From the NCBI GenBank assembly GCA_025458915.1, contig JALORL010000005.1, positions 1-45,481 on the forward strand: 45,481 nucleotides of DNA, in the 5' to 3' direction. The notes beneath the pieces are model-generated. The model had not been told where the DNA came from, ran no database searches, and saw only the letters and a list, made by a program, of their open reading frames with translations. The translations under genes were made by a program, and so were the position numbers. Source of the DNA: Hydrogenophaga sp. (GTDB taxonomy: Bacteria > Pseudomonadota > Gammaproteobacteria > Burkholderiales > Burkholderiaceae_C). Below, piece by piece: positions 28,763 to 36,594 of this stretch (positions are counted from its first letter, which is position 1; every line of letters begins with the position of its first letter).

Positions 28763-29088
28763 GGTGCGCCCCAGCAACGGGTTTTTCGCAGATAATAAGA
28801 ACAATTCTTATTACGCCACGCCCGCAGACCAGCCGCCGCCAGTCTCCACGCACGGGCCCAGGCGTTTTCCTTCGTCCTTCCCAGGGTCTGCCCGTGCTGG
28901 AGCGTTACCACCGCGAACTGCTGAACTTCCTCTCGCGCCAGGTCAACGACCGCGACACCGCGGCCGACCTGGCGCAGGAAAGCTTCGTGCGCGTGCTCGC
29001 CGCCCAGCAAGCTGGCCAGGCCGTGCTGGACATGCGCGCCCTGCTCTACCGCACCGCCCGCAATCTCGTCATCGACCAGCACCGCCGC
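28763..29088 (+). repeat. Direct repeat copy 1: Fec promoter plus 5' part of fecI
   Basis: From GGTGCGC through the Fur box, leader and first part of fecI to about ATCGACCAGCACCG this stretch repeats nearly base for base at 39178-39500. The high identity includes non-coding leader sequence, so it reflects duplication, not just protein conservation. Confidence 0.8.
28794..28812. promoter_or_regulatory. Fur box upstream of the first fecI
   Basis: AATAAGAA-CAA-TTCTTATT is a perfect 8-bp palindrome with a 3-base spacer inside GATAATAAGAACAATTC, close to the 19-bp Fur consensus. It lies about 80 bp before the sigma gene start, so iron-loaded Fur would block its transcription. Confidence 0.85.
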
Positions 29089-29445
29089 AACGAGGTGCGC
29101 CGCCACGACGATCTGGACGCCCTACCCGAAGACCAGCACCCGTCCGCGCCCCAGCACCTGCAGCCCGAAGATGCACTGGCCGCGCAGCAGGTCATCCGCG
29201 CCTATGTGGCCACCATCGAAGCCCTGCCCGAGCGCTGCCGCGAAGCCTTTGTGCTGCATGTGTTCGACGACTTCACCCATGCCCAGATTGCCCGGCACAT
29301 GGGCATATCTACCAGCATGGTGGAGAAGCACGTCGTGCGCGCCATGGTGGCCTGCAAGCTGTGCGAGCGGCGTCTGCGCGGCGAACTGGCACCGGGTCAG
29401 GGCGAAGCTGGCGATCCGGGGCACCGGCGGGGGGCGCCGAACTAG
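28894..29445 (+). CDS. FecI-like ECF sigma factor, copy 1
   Basis: This iron-starvation ECF sigma factor of the FecI type would direct RNA polymerase to receptor promoters when released by FecR. I chose GTG 28894 (MLERYHRELLNFLSRQ) with AGGG seven bases upstream; the second copy has the same start. The 183-residue product has region 2 (RDTAADLAQESFVRVLAAQ, MRALLYRTARNLVIDQHRR) and region 4 (EALPERCREAFVLHVFDDFTHAQIARHMGISTSMVEKHVVRAM). The C-terminus differs from copy 2. The ORF-track start at 28435 lies inside the relaxase gene. fecR follows after 114 bp. Confidence 0.88.
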   Translation: MLERYHRELLNFLSRQVNDRDTAADLAQESFVRVLAAQQAGQAVLDMRALLYRTARNLVIDQHRRNEVRRHDDLDALPEDQHPSAPQHLQPEDALAAQQVIRAYVATIEALPERCREAFVLHVFDDFTHAQIARHMGISTSMVEKHVVRAMVACKLCERRLRGELAPGQGEAGDPGHRRGAPN

Positions 29446-29559
29446 CACCCAACGCCGCCGGCGTCAGGTGTCTTTACATGGCGATCTCCTGGCGGAGGTG
29501 AGGTTCCGCCCACCGCCGTGCGTCTACACCAACAAGAGCAAACCATTTGCCGCAACCCC

Positions 29560-30876
29560 ATGCCCACCACCCCGCCCTCGTCCAGCCCTGATCGAACCGA
29601 AGCCGCCGTACAAGGCCGAGGCGCAAGCGTTGCCGCTGACCAGAGGGCCGCAGAAAGCGCCGACGAGCGCGAGTTCGACGCCTTCGCCCAGCACCAGGAC
29701 CCGCTGGACATCGTCGCCGCCACCTGGGTCACCCGCAGGCGCAGCGGCCTGGGCCCCGAGGGCGAAGCCGAGCTGCAAGCCTGGCTGGACGCCGACCCGC
29801 GCAACGCCCAGGCCTTCGACGACATGGACGCCACCTTCGGCGAGGTGCAGCAACTGCCCGACGACGACGTCGCCCAGCTCCGCGCTGGCTTGCCGGATCA
29901 GGATGCAGCCCGCCACGCCACCCCAGCCGGGACCGCGCAGCCACAGGCGCAACGCCCGAAGCAAGAGCCACCCCTCACGGGCTGGGACACTGCCCTGTCG
30001 GGCCTGAACGGGCTGCTGGGTCTGATCCGCCCCCTCTTGCCCCAGGCGGCCGCCGCCGCCATCGCATTTGCCATGGTGGGTGGTGGCTGGATGGGCTGGA
30101 GCCACTGGCAGCGACAACCCGTGTTCGAGCAGGCCTACACCACCGAGCGCGGTCAGCAGCTCAAAGCCACCTTGCCGGATGCAGCACCCCAGACCGCCGA
30201 GCGAGACGCCGCCTTGGGCAGCACCCTGCAACTCGACACCGCCACCCAGACCCAGGTGCGCCTGTACCGCGACCGGCGCGAGGTACACCTGCAAAGCGGC
30301 CAGGCCATGTTTGCGGTGCACAGCGACCCGCAGCGCCCCTTCCACGTCTACGCCGGGGCACTGCGCATCACAGTGGTGGGCACCCGGTTCTCGGTCAGGC
30401 ACACCGGCACAGGGCTTGACGCGGGCCAGACGGTGGTGGCAGTGGAAGAAGGCCGGGTACGCGTCGAAAAACGGCGGACAGGCGCCAATGACCCTGACGA
30501 CACCGAAGCATCGACAAACCTCGCGGCGTCAACCGGTGCGCCCACAGACCAGCCCGTCGAGCTGACCGCTGGCCAGACCGTGCTGGCCGACGCCCGGGGC
30601 CACATTGGCCCAGTGGCCTCCCTGGCCGCCCACACCATCGCCCCCTGGCGCGATGGCCGCCTCAGCTTCGACCAGACCCCGCTGGCCCAGGCCATTGCCG
30701 AGTTCGAGCGCTACGGCCGCACCGGCCTGGTGGTGCGCGACCCCGCCGTGGCCGCCCTGCCTGTGGGCGGCAGCTACAGCCTGCAGCAGTGGCAGCGGTT
30801 TGCCGAAACGCTGCCCCAGGTGCTGCCCGTGCGCCTGGTGCGGCGCGGCGAGGTCACCGAAGTGGTGGCGCGGTAG
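29560..30876 (+). CDS. FecR-like transmembrane anti-sigma/signal transducer, copy 1
   Basis: FecR senses the occupied receptor via the receptor's STN domain in the periplasm and controls FecI in the cytosol. The 438-residue product starts at ATG 29560; the same leader (GTGCGTCTACA...) stands before the second fecR start. The N-terminal cytosolic anti-sigma part has the FecR signature WVTRRRSGLGPEGEAELQAWLDADPRNAQAFDDMD. A transmembrane helix lies near residues 150-170 (AAAAIAFAMVGGGWMGWSHW). The periplasmic FecR domain shows 'VRLYRDRREVHLQSGQAMFAVHSDPQRPFHVYAGALRITVVGTRFSVRHT'. A C-terminal STN-like segment is 'PLAQAIAEFERYGRTGLVVRD'. Its 3' end overlaps the convergent parE by 23 bp. Confidence 0.88.
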   Translation: MPTTPPSSSPDRTEAAVQGRGASVAADQRAAESADEREFDAFAQHQDPLDIVAATWVTRRRSGLGPEGEAELQAWLDADPRNAQAFDDMDATFGEVQQLPDDDVAQLRAGLPDQDAARHATPAGTAQPQAQRPKQEPPLTGWDTALSGLNGLLGLIRPLLPQAAAAAIAFAMVGGGWMGWSHWQRQPVFEQAYTTERGQQLKATLPDAAPQTAERDAALGSTLQLDTATQTQVRLYRDRREVHLQSGQAMFAVHSDPQRPFHVYAGALRITVVGTRFSVRHTGTGLDAGQTVVAVEEGRVRVEKRRTGANDPDDTEASTNLAASTGAPTDQPVELTAGQTVLADARGHIGPVASLAAHTIAPWRDGRLSFDQTPLAQAIAEFERYGRTGLVVRDPAVAALPVGGSYSLQQWQRFAETLPQVLPVRLVRRGEVTEVVAR

Positions 30877-31207
30877 GTGCCCCAGCAGGAGGTTCGCCGA
30901 AAAAGTCCTCCCGAAAGCGAGAGATCTGGTGCATGCGCTCGTGAAGAATGGTCACGATGCCGATGTCGCCGCTGGACAAGCGCCGCCAATACACCAAGTG
31001 CCGTTCGTATCTGAAGAAGAAGCCTTCGACGCCGAACTCAGCCGGCACCGGCCGGGACGCCACCCCGTGTGCCTCGATGCGTTCAAACGCGTCGAACAAC
31101 CCGGTGATGTAGCGGTTTGCTTGCGCTTCTCCCCAGCGCTCGCGCGTGTAGCGGTAAATCTCATCGAGGCGCCAAGAAGCCGCCTCCTGAACGCGCACAG
31201 CGGCCAT
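30854..31207 (-). CDS. parE: RelE/ParE-family toxin
   Basis: The 117-residue toxin has the ParE fold signature: 'VQEAASWRLDEIYRYTRERWGEAQANRYITGLFDAFERIEAHGVASRPVPAEFGVEGFFFRYERHLVYWRR', ending in 'IGIVTILHERMHQISRFREDF'. ParE toxins poison DNA gyrase, while RelE cleave mRNA; the closer similarity to ParE is judged from the 'HxVYWR' and 'ILHERM' segments. It lies three bases after the antitoxin gene, and its end runs into the end of fecR from the other side. The pair sits unusually between fecR and the receptor gene. Confidence 0.85.
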   Translation of the reverse strand: MAAVRVQEAASWRLDEIYRYTRERWGEAQANRYITGLFDAFERIEAHGVASRPVPAEFGVEGFFFRYERHLVYWRRLSSGDIGIVTILHERMHQISRFREDFFGEPPAGAPTAPPLR

Positions 31208-31210
31208 TCT

Positions 31211-31471
31211 TCAGGCGCCCGGCGCGTTGCGGGCAATCACATCCGCCGCAGTCAAGGGCTGATAGGCCGACTCGGGTGCGGCAAAGGCATGCGCCAGCTC
31301 CGCCTTCAGGCGGTCAAACGCCTGCTGCTCCTTGCGCTCCATGTCACGCCGGATCAGATCGCGCACGTACTCGCTGACGTTTTCGTAGGCACCGTCTTGC
31401 TGCACGTTGGCCGCCACAAACTCGCTCAGCGTCGGGTTCAGGCGAACGGTCATAGTCGTGGTCTGTGACAT
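31211..31471 (-). CDS. parD: ParD-type ribbon-helix-helix antitoxin
   Basis: The 86-residue antitoxin has an N-terminal ribbon-helix-helix domain (TTTMTVRLNPTLSEFVAANVQQDGAYENVSEYVRDLIRRDMERKEQQAFDRLKAEL) typical of ParD/CopG, and a flexible C-terminal part that should wrap the toxin. It precedes the toxin gene by three bases in the normal antitoxin-first order and should repress its own promoter in the 270-bp interval before the receptor. Confidence 0.86.
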   Translation of the reverse strand: MSQTTTMTVRLNPTLSEFVAANVQQDGAYENVSEYVRDLIRRDMERKEQQAFDRLKAELAHAFAAPESAYQPLTAADVIARNAPGA

Positions 31472-31599
31472 GGCATGCTTCGGGAAAGACTTGATGTATT
31501 CAATTTAACCAATATAGAAGACAACTGCAAGAGGCCGTAGCCGCATCCGCATGCCACGCGCCGCCGCAAGTTCGCGGAAGTGCTGGTGCAGCGGGGCGA

Positions 31600-31640
31600 T
31601 CTGGGTCGCAGAGAAATTTTTGAAGAATTCTCATTTGCAA
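31600..31640 (+). promoter_or_regulatory. Candidate iron-regulated promoter element before receptor 1
   Basis: GAGAAATTTTTGAAG followed by AATTCTCATTT contains a GAGAA...TTCTC palindrome and the string ATTCTCATTT. The second receptor gene has ATTCTTATTT shortly before its start. Similar strings occur in Fur boxes and in promoters used by iron-starvation sigma factors. The site is about 105 bp before the ATG; the remaining 31472-31599 shows nothing else I recognise. Confidence 0.4.
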
Positions 31641-31741
31641 CGTGAGGATCGCGCAGGGGGTCTGCGTCTCCATCGGTAGGAGGGTTGGCGCGTGTTGCGC
31701 CGGCCCGGCACATCCGCAACCGACCGAGGAGTTTTTGACCC

Positions 31742-34141
31742 ATGCGACCCGCGCAACCCGCCGCGCTGCACCAGCGCTTCACCCCTGCACCCCTCGCCTT
31801 GGCCGCCGCCATGGCCATCGCGATGGCCGCCGGTCACGCCCCGCTGGCGCATGCACAAAGTGGCGCCCCGACTGCGGCCGCCACACCCATTGCCATCAAC
31901 ATCCCGGCGCAGCCGCTGGGGCAGGCGCTGAACGAGCTGGCACGGCAGGCGAATTTGCAGATGACGTTTCCAGCTTCCTTGGTTGCGGGGAAGCAGGCCC
32001 CGGCAGTGTCGGGGCAGCTGACGGTGCGACAGGCGCTGGATCGGCTGCTGACTGGCGGGGAACTGCTGGCCAACGTCGATGGGGCGGCGGTAGTGGTTAG
32101 GGCGGCCGCACAAGTTCAACCAGAGGCAACCCTGCCGGCAGTAACTGTTTCTGCTCGCCGGCAAGAACTTGAGACTGTTGTTGTCCGTAAATCAACCGGT
32201 GGCGCACTGTTTGGTGAAGCTGACACGCGCGAGATTCCGTTTGCCGTAAACATCGTGGGTGAGCCGGAAATCAGAAACCGTCAAGCCACGACGCTCGCTG
32301 AGATGCTCGCTACCGATCCCTCCATCGGGTTTGAGTACCAAGACGCAGGGGGGATGCCATTTGATCGCCTCAGTATCCGGGGTTTCACTCAGAGCAACCA
32401 GATCATCAACGGACAACTTACCGGCCTCGATGTTATTGCCGCACAAGCGGAAAACGTTGACCGCGTCGAGGCCCTGCGAGGGCCGGCGGCTTTCCGTTAC
32501 GGTTTCGTGCAAGCGGGGGGCGTCATCAACACCGTTACCAAACGGCCAACCGACGACGCTAAAACGACGCTCACCTTGCAGGGCGCAGCAGCCAGCCAAC
32601 TGGGTGCTCATCTTGACCACAGCAGTCACTTTGACAATGAGAAGCGCTTTGGATATCGCCTGAATGCGGTTTTCTCAGATGGGGACACAGCCATCGACAC
32701 AACGCAGCGGCGACGCAGTCTTCTGTCATTCGCTACCGATTTCAAGTTGACGGACGACCTGACACTCTACGCCGACCTGACACACTCCGATATCAAGGCG
32801 CGGGGAGGAAATTCGTTCTTCCCCAACATTCAGATCGCGAGCGATGGGCGGGCACTTGACCCAATCAACCCACGGCGGACATTTCAGCCCGATTGGAATT
32901 TTTTCGATGGCGAATCGCTTACCGGAGGCTTGGAAATCGAGTACAAGCTAGCTCCCCAGTGGCAGTTCAATTCAATGTTTCGCTACCTCGACGCAACTGA
33001 TCGCGGTTACGGTGGCGTGACTTTCTACAACGCCTTTCAGCCCAACGGAGACCACGTTCTGTCCAACTATGGGTATAAAAACAAGTATGACACTTGGTCG
33101 AGCGTGAGCTTTGTTCAAGGGCAGTTATCTACTGGCGCCGTATCGCACAAACTGACCGCAGGCATCAGTTATTTGAACAACGATTATGACGGTTTTCAGG
33201 CAGCGAACAGCAATACCGTGAGCGTGCCAAGCAATATTTATGCTCCTGTAATCCTGCCTAAAACCGATGCCGGGCCTTATGCCCCAAGTTCTGCAGCACG
33301 CGAAAAACAGTCGGGCGCCTTTGTTTCGAATGAAATGAGGATAGGCCAATGGCGACCGCTCATCGGCCTACGCTATTCGAAGCTAGAGTACGACGCGACC
33401 TGGAATTCCGGGAAGAGCAATACCAGTAAGGTTTCCCCCATGCTGGCCCTGAGCTATGACGTCAATGATGCCATCACGCTCTACAGCAGTTATTCAACCG
33501 GGCTGGAAAACGGTGGCCTAGCACCCTTGGGCACTACCAATGCCAATGCGCAAATGCCCCCACTGGTTTCCAAAGGCTATGAGTTTGGTGTCAAGACGGA
33601 TCTGCTCGATGGTGCAGCCACCCTTGACGCCTCAATCTTCAGCGTCGAAAAAACTTCGGCTTTCACGGATTCGTCCAACACCTTTGTGCAGAAAGGTAAT
33701 CAAGTGCACAAAGGCGTTGAAGTTATGGCGCGGGGTCGTTTCTGGAAACCTTTGGAAGTGAGTGCCGGTTTCACTTACATCGATGCCAAATTGAAGGATG
33801 ATCCCGCCACGGACGGTAATCGCCCAGTGAACGTACCTCGCTTGAGTACGGTACTTTTTGGTGAGTACGCAGTTGCTTCGCTGCCTGGCCTTTACCTATC
33901 AGGTCAGGTTACATACCGGAGTGCCCGAGACTACAACTTGCCGAATAAGAACCAAGTACCTGGATACACGTTACTTGGTTTGGGTGGCCGTTATGTCACT
34001 ACGTTAAATGGACAAAAGAGCACATTCCGCATCAACGTCGACAACCTGACTAACGAGGCTTATTACAAGATGATTGATACGTTCGGCGGCACCCTTGGCG
34101 CGCCTATGACGATCAAGGCTTCACTAGAGCTCGCGTTCTAA
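31742..34141 (+). CDS. TonB-dependent siderophore receptor 1 with STN signalling domain (mosaic)
   Basis: This outer-membrane ferric-siderophore transporter has 799 residues, with ATG 31742 after GAGGAG. Order: signal peptide to about residue 38 (HAPLAHAQS); STN domain 50-115 (IPAQPLGQALNELARQANLQMTFPASLVAGKQAPAVSGQLTVRQALDRLL); TonB box near 'LETVVVR'; plug 140-270 with 'AENVDRVEALRGPAAFRYGFVQAGGVINTVTKRPT'; 22-strand barrel ending 'TIKASLELAF'. The STN domain implies signalling to FecR. The specific siderophore is unknown. From about 32100 to 34200 the DNA is plainly less GC-rich than the STN part, so plug and barrel look imported. It continues into the DUF3649 gene 19 bp later. Confidence 0.9.
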   Translation: MRPAQPAALHQRFTPAPLALAAAMAIAMAAGHAPLAHAQSGAPTAAATPIAINIPAQPLGQALNELARQANLQMTFPASLVAGKQAPAVSGQLTVRQALDRLLTGGELLANVDGAAVVVRAAAQVQPEATLPAVTVSARRQELETVVVRKSTGGALFGEADTREIPFAVNIVGEPEIRNRQATTLAEMLATDPSIGFEYQDAGGMPFDRLSIRGFTQSNQIINGQLTGLDVIAAQAENVDRVEALRGPAAFRYGFVQAGGVINTVTKRPTDDAKTTLTLQGAAASQLGAHLDHSSHFDNEKRFGYRLNAVFSDGDTAIDTTQRRRSLLSFATDFKLTDDLTLYADLTHSDIKARGGNSFFPNIQIASDGRALDPINPRRTFQPDWNFFDGESLTGGLEIEYKLAPQWQFNSMFRYLDATDRGYGGVTFYNAFQPNGDHVLSNYGYKNKYDTWSSVSFVQGQLSTGAVSHKLTAGISYLNNDYDGFQAANSNTVSVPSNIYAPVILPKTDAGPYAPSSAAREKQSGAFVSNEMRIGQWRPLIGLRYSKLEYDATWNSGKSNTSKVSPMLALSYDVNDAITLYSSYSTGLENGGLAPLGTTNANAQMPPLVSKGYEFGVKTDLLDGAATLDASIFSVEKTSAFTDSSNTFVQKGNQVHKGVEVMARGRFWKPLEVSAGFTYIDAKLKDDPATDGNRPVNVPRLSTVLFGEYAVASLPGLYLSGQVTYRSARDYNLPNKNQVPGYTLLGLGGRYVTTLNGQKSTFRINVDNLTNEAYYKMIDTFGGTLGAPMTIKASLELAF

Positions 34142-34160
34142 CAATCGTTTGGAGGCGGAT

Positions 34161-34439
34161 ATGTTTCGACTATTTGTGCATAGTTTGCTTGGCTTGTCCG
34201 GCAGCTACGCCTTCACCTGGGGCTTGGTCGCCATCGGAGTCGCGAGTCTCGTGGCCCTGGACATTGACTACCACGAAGCCGAAGTGACGCTGATGCTGCT
34301 GGCTTTCCTGGTCTTCCTGCCGCTGTTCCTGTGGTCCTTCGCCTCGCCCCGCCAGGGGCGGGTGATGGCGCTGCTGTTCGGCGGCGCAGCGCTCATGACC
34401 TCAGCCGCCTGGGCCATCCAGCGCGCCGTGCTGGCCTGA
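34161..34439 (+). CDS. DUF3649 small membrane protein, iron-uptake associated
   Basis: The 92-residue protein starts at ATG 34161 (MFRLFVHSLLGLSGSYAFTWG) with GGAGG a few bases upstream; the tracked TTG is not needed. It has about three transmembrane helices (GLVAIGVASLVALDI, VTLMLLAFLVFLPLFLWSFA, VMALLFGGAALMTSAAWAI). Such genes regularly stand next to siderophore receptors and PepSY proteins and are annotated as iron-uptake proteins of unknown role. The first dozen codons share the lower-GC style of the receptor upstream; the rest is high-GC. Confidence 0.78.
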   Translation: MFRLFVHSLLGLSGSYAFTWGLVAIGVASLVALDIDYHEAEVTLMLLAFLVFLPLFLWSFASPRQGRVMALLFGGAALMTSAAWAIQRAVLA

Positions 34440-34476
34440 TCGACTCGGCATGACCCGACCCCACGGAGGCTCTTCA

Positions 34477-36198
34477 ATGTTTACCAACTTCCGCCAGGCC
34501 ATGACCTGGCTGCACACCTGGATGGGCCTGGTGCTGGGCTTCGTGCTCATGGTCTGCTTCTTCTTCGGCTCGCTCGCGGTGTTCGACCGCGAGATCGACC
34601 GCTGGGCGATTCCGCAGACCCGCTTCGAGCCGCAGCCCATGCCCTCGCTTGATCGCATGCTGCTGCCCATCCTGCAGCAGGTGCAGCCCGACGAGAAGGA
34701 CTACGCGGCCAACATGCCCACGCTGCACGACCCGGCCAAGGGCCCGATGACGCCGCGCCTGGAGCTGCCGGTGGACGAGTACTGGGCTTACACCACGCAC
34801 CGCGACCCGGTGCTGGCCATGGGCGTGGGCTTTGGGGTGCCGCTGGCCAAGAACCCCCAAGACCACAACCACATCTACGGCGACGTGACCATCGATCCGC
34901 GTTCTGGCGCACTCGTGCCCAACGACGCGCTCAAGATCGGCAGCCGCTGGTTCTACCCGATGCACATCCACCTGCACTGGACCTGGAAGGACATCGGCAT
35001 TTGGATCGTCGGCATCGCTGCCTTCACCATGCTGGTGGCGCTGGTCACTGGCGTGATCATGCACCGCAAGATCTTCCGCGAGTTCTTCACCTTCCGCCCC
35101 AAGAAGCACACCCAGCGTTCCACGCTGGACCTGCACAACCTCACCGGTGTGGTGGCCCTGCCCTTCCACTTCTTCTTCGCCTTCACCGGGCTCGTGATCT
35201 TAGCCAGCTACATCTACTTCCCCGTCAGCCACACGCTGCTCAAGCCCTTGCACCAGCAACACGAGGTGCAAGAGGCCAAGGCAACCGGCCTGCCGCACGA
35301 GCGCTCGGGTGTGGCCGCGCCGCTGTCCAGCGTCGATGCCATGGTCGCTGAGGCCAAGCGCCGCTGGGCTGCGCGCGACATGGCAGGTGAAGTGGGCTAC
35401 CTGCAGGTGCACCACGTGGGGGATGCCAACAGCTATGTGAGCATCTTCCGCGCCGGCAGCGACCGCGTGGCGCTGGTGGGCGAAGGCATCCACTTCAAGG
35501 CCAGCACGGGTGAGGTGCTGCGCGAGGACCCGCCGCGCACGGTGGTCAGCGAGATCAATGAGTTCCTCACCGGCCTGCACCTGCAGCACTTCGAGCACTG
35601 GCTGCTGCGCTGGCTGTACGTGTTGGGCGGACTGCTGGGCTGTGTGTGCATCGCCACCGGTTTCGTCTTCTTCGTGGAGAAGCGCAAGGCGGCGCACGCC
35701 AAGGCTGGCGGTCAGGGCAGCCGCGTGGTGGACGCACTGGCGGTGACCAGCGTCACCGGCATGGTGATCGCCGCCGTGGGCATGCTGGCGGTCAACCGGA
35801 TGTTGCCCGCCGACCTCGCCGGCAAAGGTGACTGGGAGAAGCTGGCCTTCTGGGGCATCTGGGTGCTGGCCATGCTGCAAGCCTTCGTGCGCAGCGCCCC
35901 TGTGGCGCAGGGCCGCATGAACCCGGCCTGGCGCGAGCATTGCTGGGCCATCGCCGGCCTGGCGGTTGCAGCGGTGGTGCTCAACGCCATCACCACGGGC
36001 GACCACCTGGTCAAGACGGTGTTCACCGACACCTACTGGCCGGTGGCTGGGGTGGACCTGAGCCTGCTGGCCACGGCGGGAATTGCCCTCTGGGCGGCGC
36101 GCAAGCTGGCACAGCGGGAGCGGGGTGTTACCGCCTCAAAGTCTGCCAAGACCGATCCCTCCGAGCCGAACGACTCCGCCGAGGTGGCCCATGTCTGA
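34477..36198 (+). CDS. PepSY-associated TM-helix protein, probable siderophore-iron reductase
   Basis: The 573-residue inner-membrane protein starts at ATG 34477 (MFTNFRQAMTWLHTWMGLVLGF) after GGAGG at seven bases; the tracked ATG 34450 lacks an RBS. N-terminal helix with His (WLHTWMGLVLGFVLMVCFFFGSLAVF), periplasmic PepSY-like part, 'MHIHLHWTWKDIGIWIVGIAAFTMLVALVTGVIMHRKIF', 'TLDLHNLTGVVALPFHFFFAFTGLVIL' and 'LHLQHFEHWLLRWLYVLGGLLGCVCIATGFVFFVEKRK' follow. Paired histidines in helices suggest b-type haem, as in family members proposed to reduce ferric siderophores. Further helices at the end. It overlaps the DUF3325 gene by 8 bp. Confidence 0.85.
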   Translation: MFTNFRQAMTWLHTWMGLVLGFVLMVCFFFGSLAVFDREIDRWAIPQTRFEPQPMPSLDRMLLPILQQVQPDEKDYAANMPTLHDPAKGPMTPRLELPVDEYWAYTTHRDPVLAMGVGFGVPLAKNPQDHNHIYGDVTIDPRSGALVPNDALKIGSRWFYPMHIHLHWTWKDIGIWIVGIAAFTMLVALVTGVIMHRKIFREFFTFRPKKHTQRSTLDLHNLTGVVALPFHFFFAFTGLVILASYIYFPVSHTLLKPLHQQHEVQEAKATGLPHERSGVAAPLSSVDAMVAEAKRRWAARDMAGEVGYLQVHHVGDANSYVSIFRAGSDRVALVGEGIHFKASTGEVLREDPPRTVVSEINEFLTGLHLQHFEHWLLRWLYVLGGLLGCVCIATGFVFFVEKRKAAHAKAGGQGSRVVDALAVTSVTGMVIAAVGMLAVNRMLPADLAGKGDWEKLAFWGIWVLAMLQAFVRSAPVAQGRMNPAWREHCWAIAGLAVAAVVLNAITTGDHLVKTVFTDTYWPVAGVDLSLLATAGIALWAARKLAQRERGVTASKSAKTDPSEPNDSAEVAHV

Positions 36199-36523
36199 GG
36201 CGCTGTGGCTCACCGCAGCGGCCGCGCTGAGCCTGGCCGGCATGGGCTGGCTGGCGCTGGCCATGGAGGTGCACTGGGGGCAGGTGATGCACCGCCCGGC
36301 CGAGGCGGCTGCGCGCACCCGGCGGGTGCTGCGCGCCCTGGGCGTGCTGGCCCTGCCGCTGTCGCTGCTGGCCTGCCTGATGGCCGACCGCCCATCCATG
36401 GCGATGCTTGTCTGGGTGATGCTGCTCGCTGGCAGCGCCCTCGCCATCGCCATGACGCTAGCCCGCCGCCCTGAAGTGATGCGCGCCTTGTGGCCTGTTG
36501 ATTCCGCAGCGCAAACGCATTGA
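36191..36523 (+). CDS. DUF3325 small membrane protein
   Basis: The 110-residue protein starts at ATG 36191 (MSEALWLTAAAALSLAGMGWLALAMEVHWGQVMH), inside the PepSY stop region. Three predicted transmembrane helices: N-terminal, 'VLRALGVLALPLSLLACLMAD' and 'MAMLVWVMLLAGSALAIAMTLA'. DUF3325 genes accompany PepSY and DUF3649 genes in iron clusters; function unknown. The overlap suggests that the three make one membrane complex. Confidence 0.78.
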   Translation: MSEALWLTAAAALSLAGMGWLALAMEVHWGQVMHRPAEAAARTRRVLRALGVLALPLSLLACLMADRPSMAMLVWVMLLAGSALAIAMTLARRPEVMRALWPVDSAAQTH

Positions 36524-36594
36524 TCAACCTGTGTTTTTTCGGCGGCCGTGCGTCTTCATAGGGGAGAACATGATTTCGCTTCCCGCGCCCTGTC

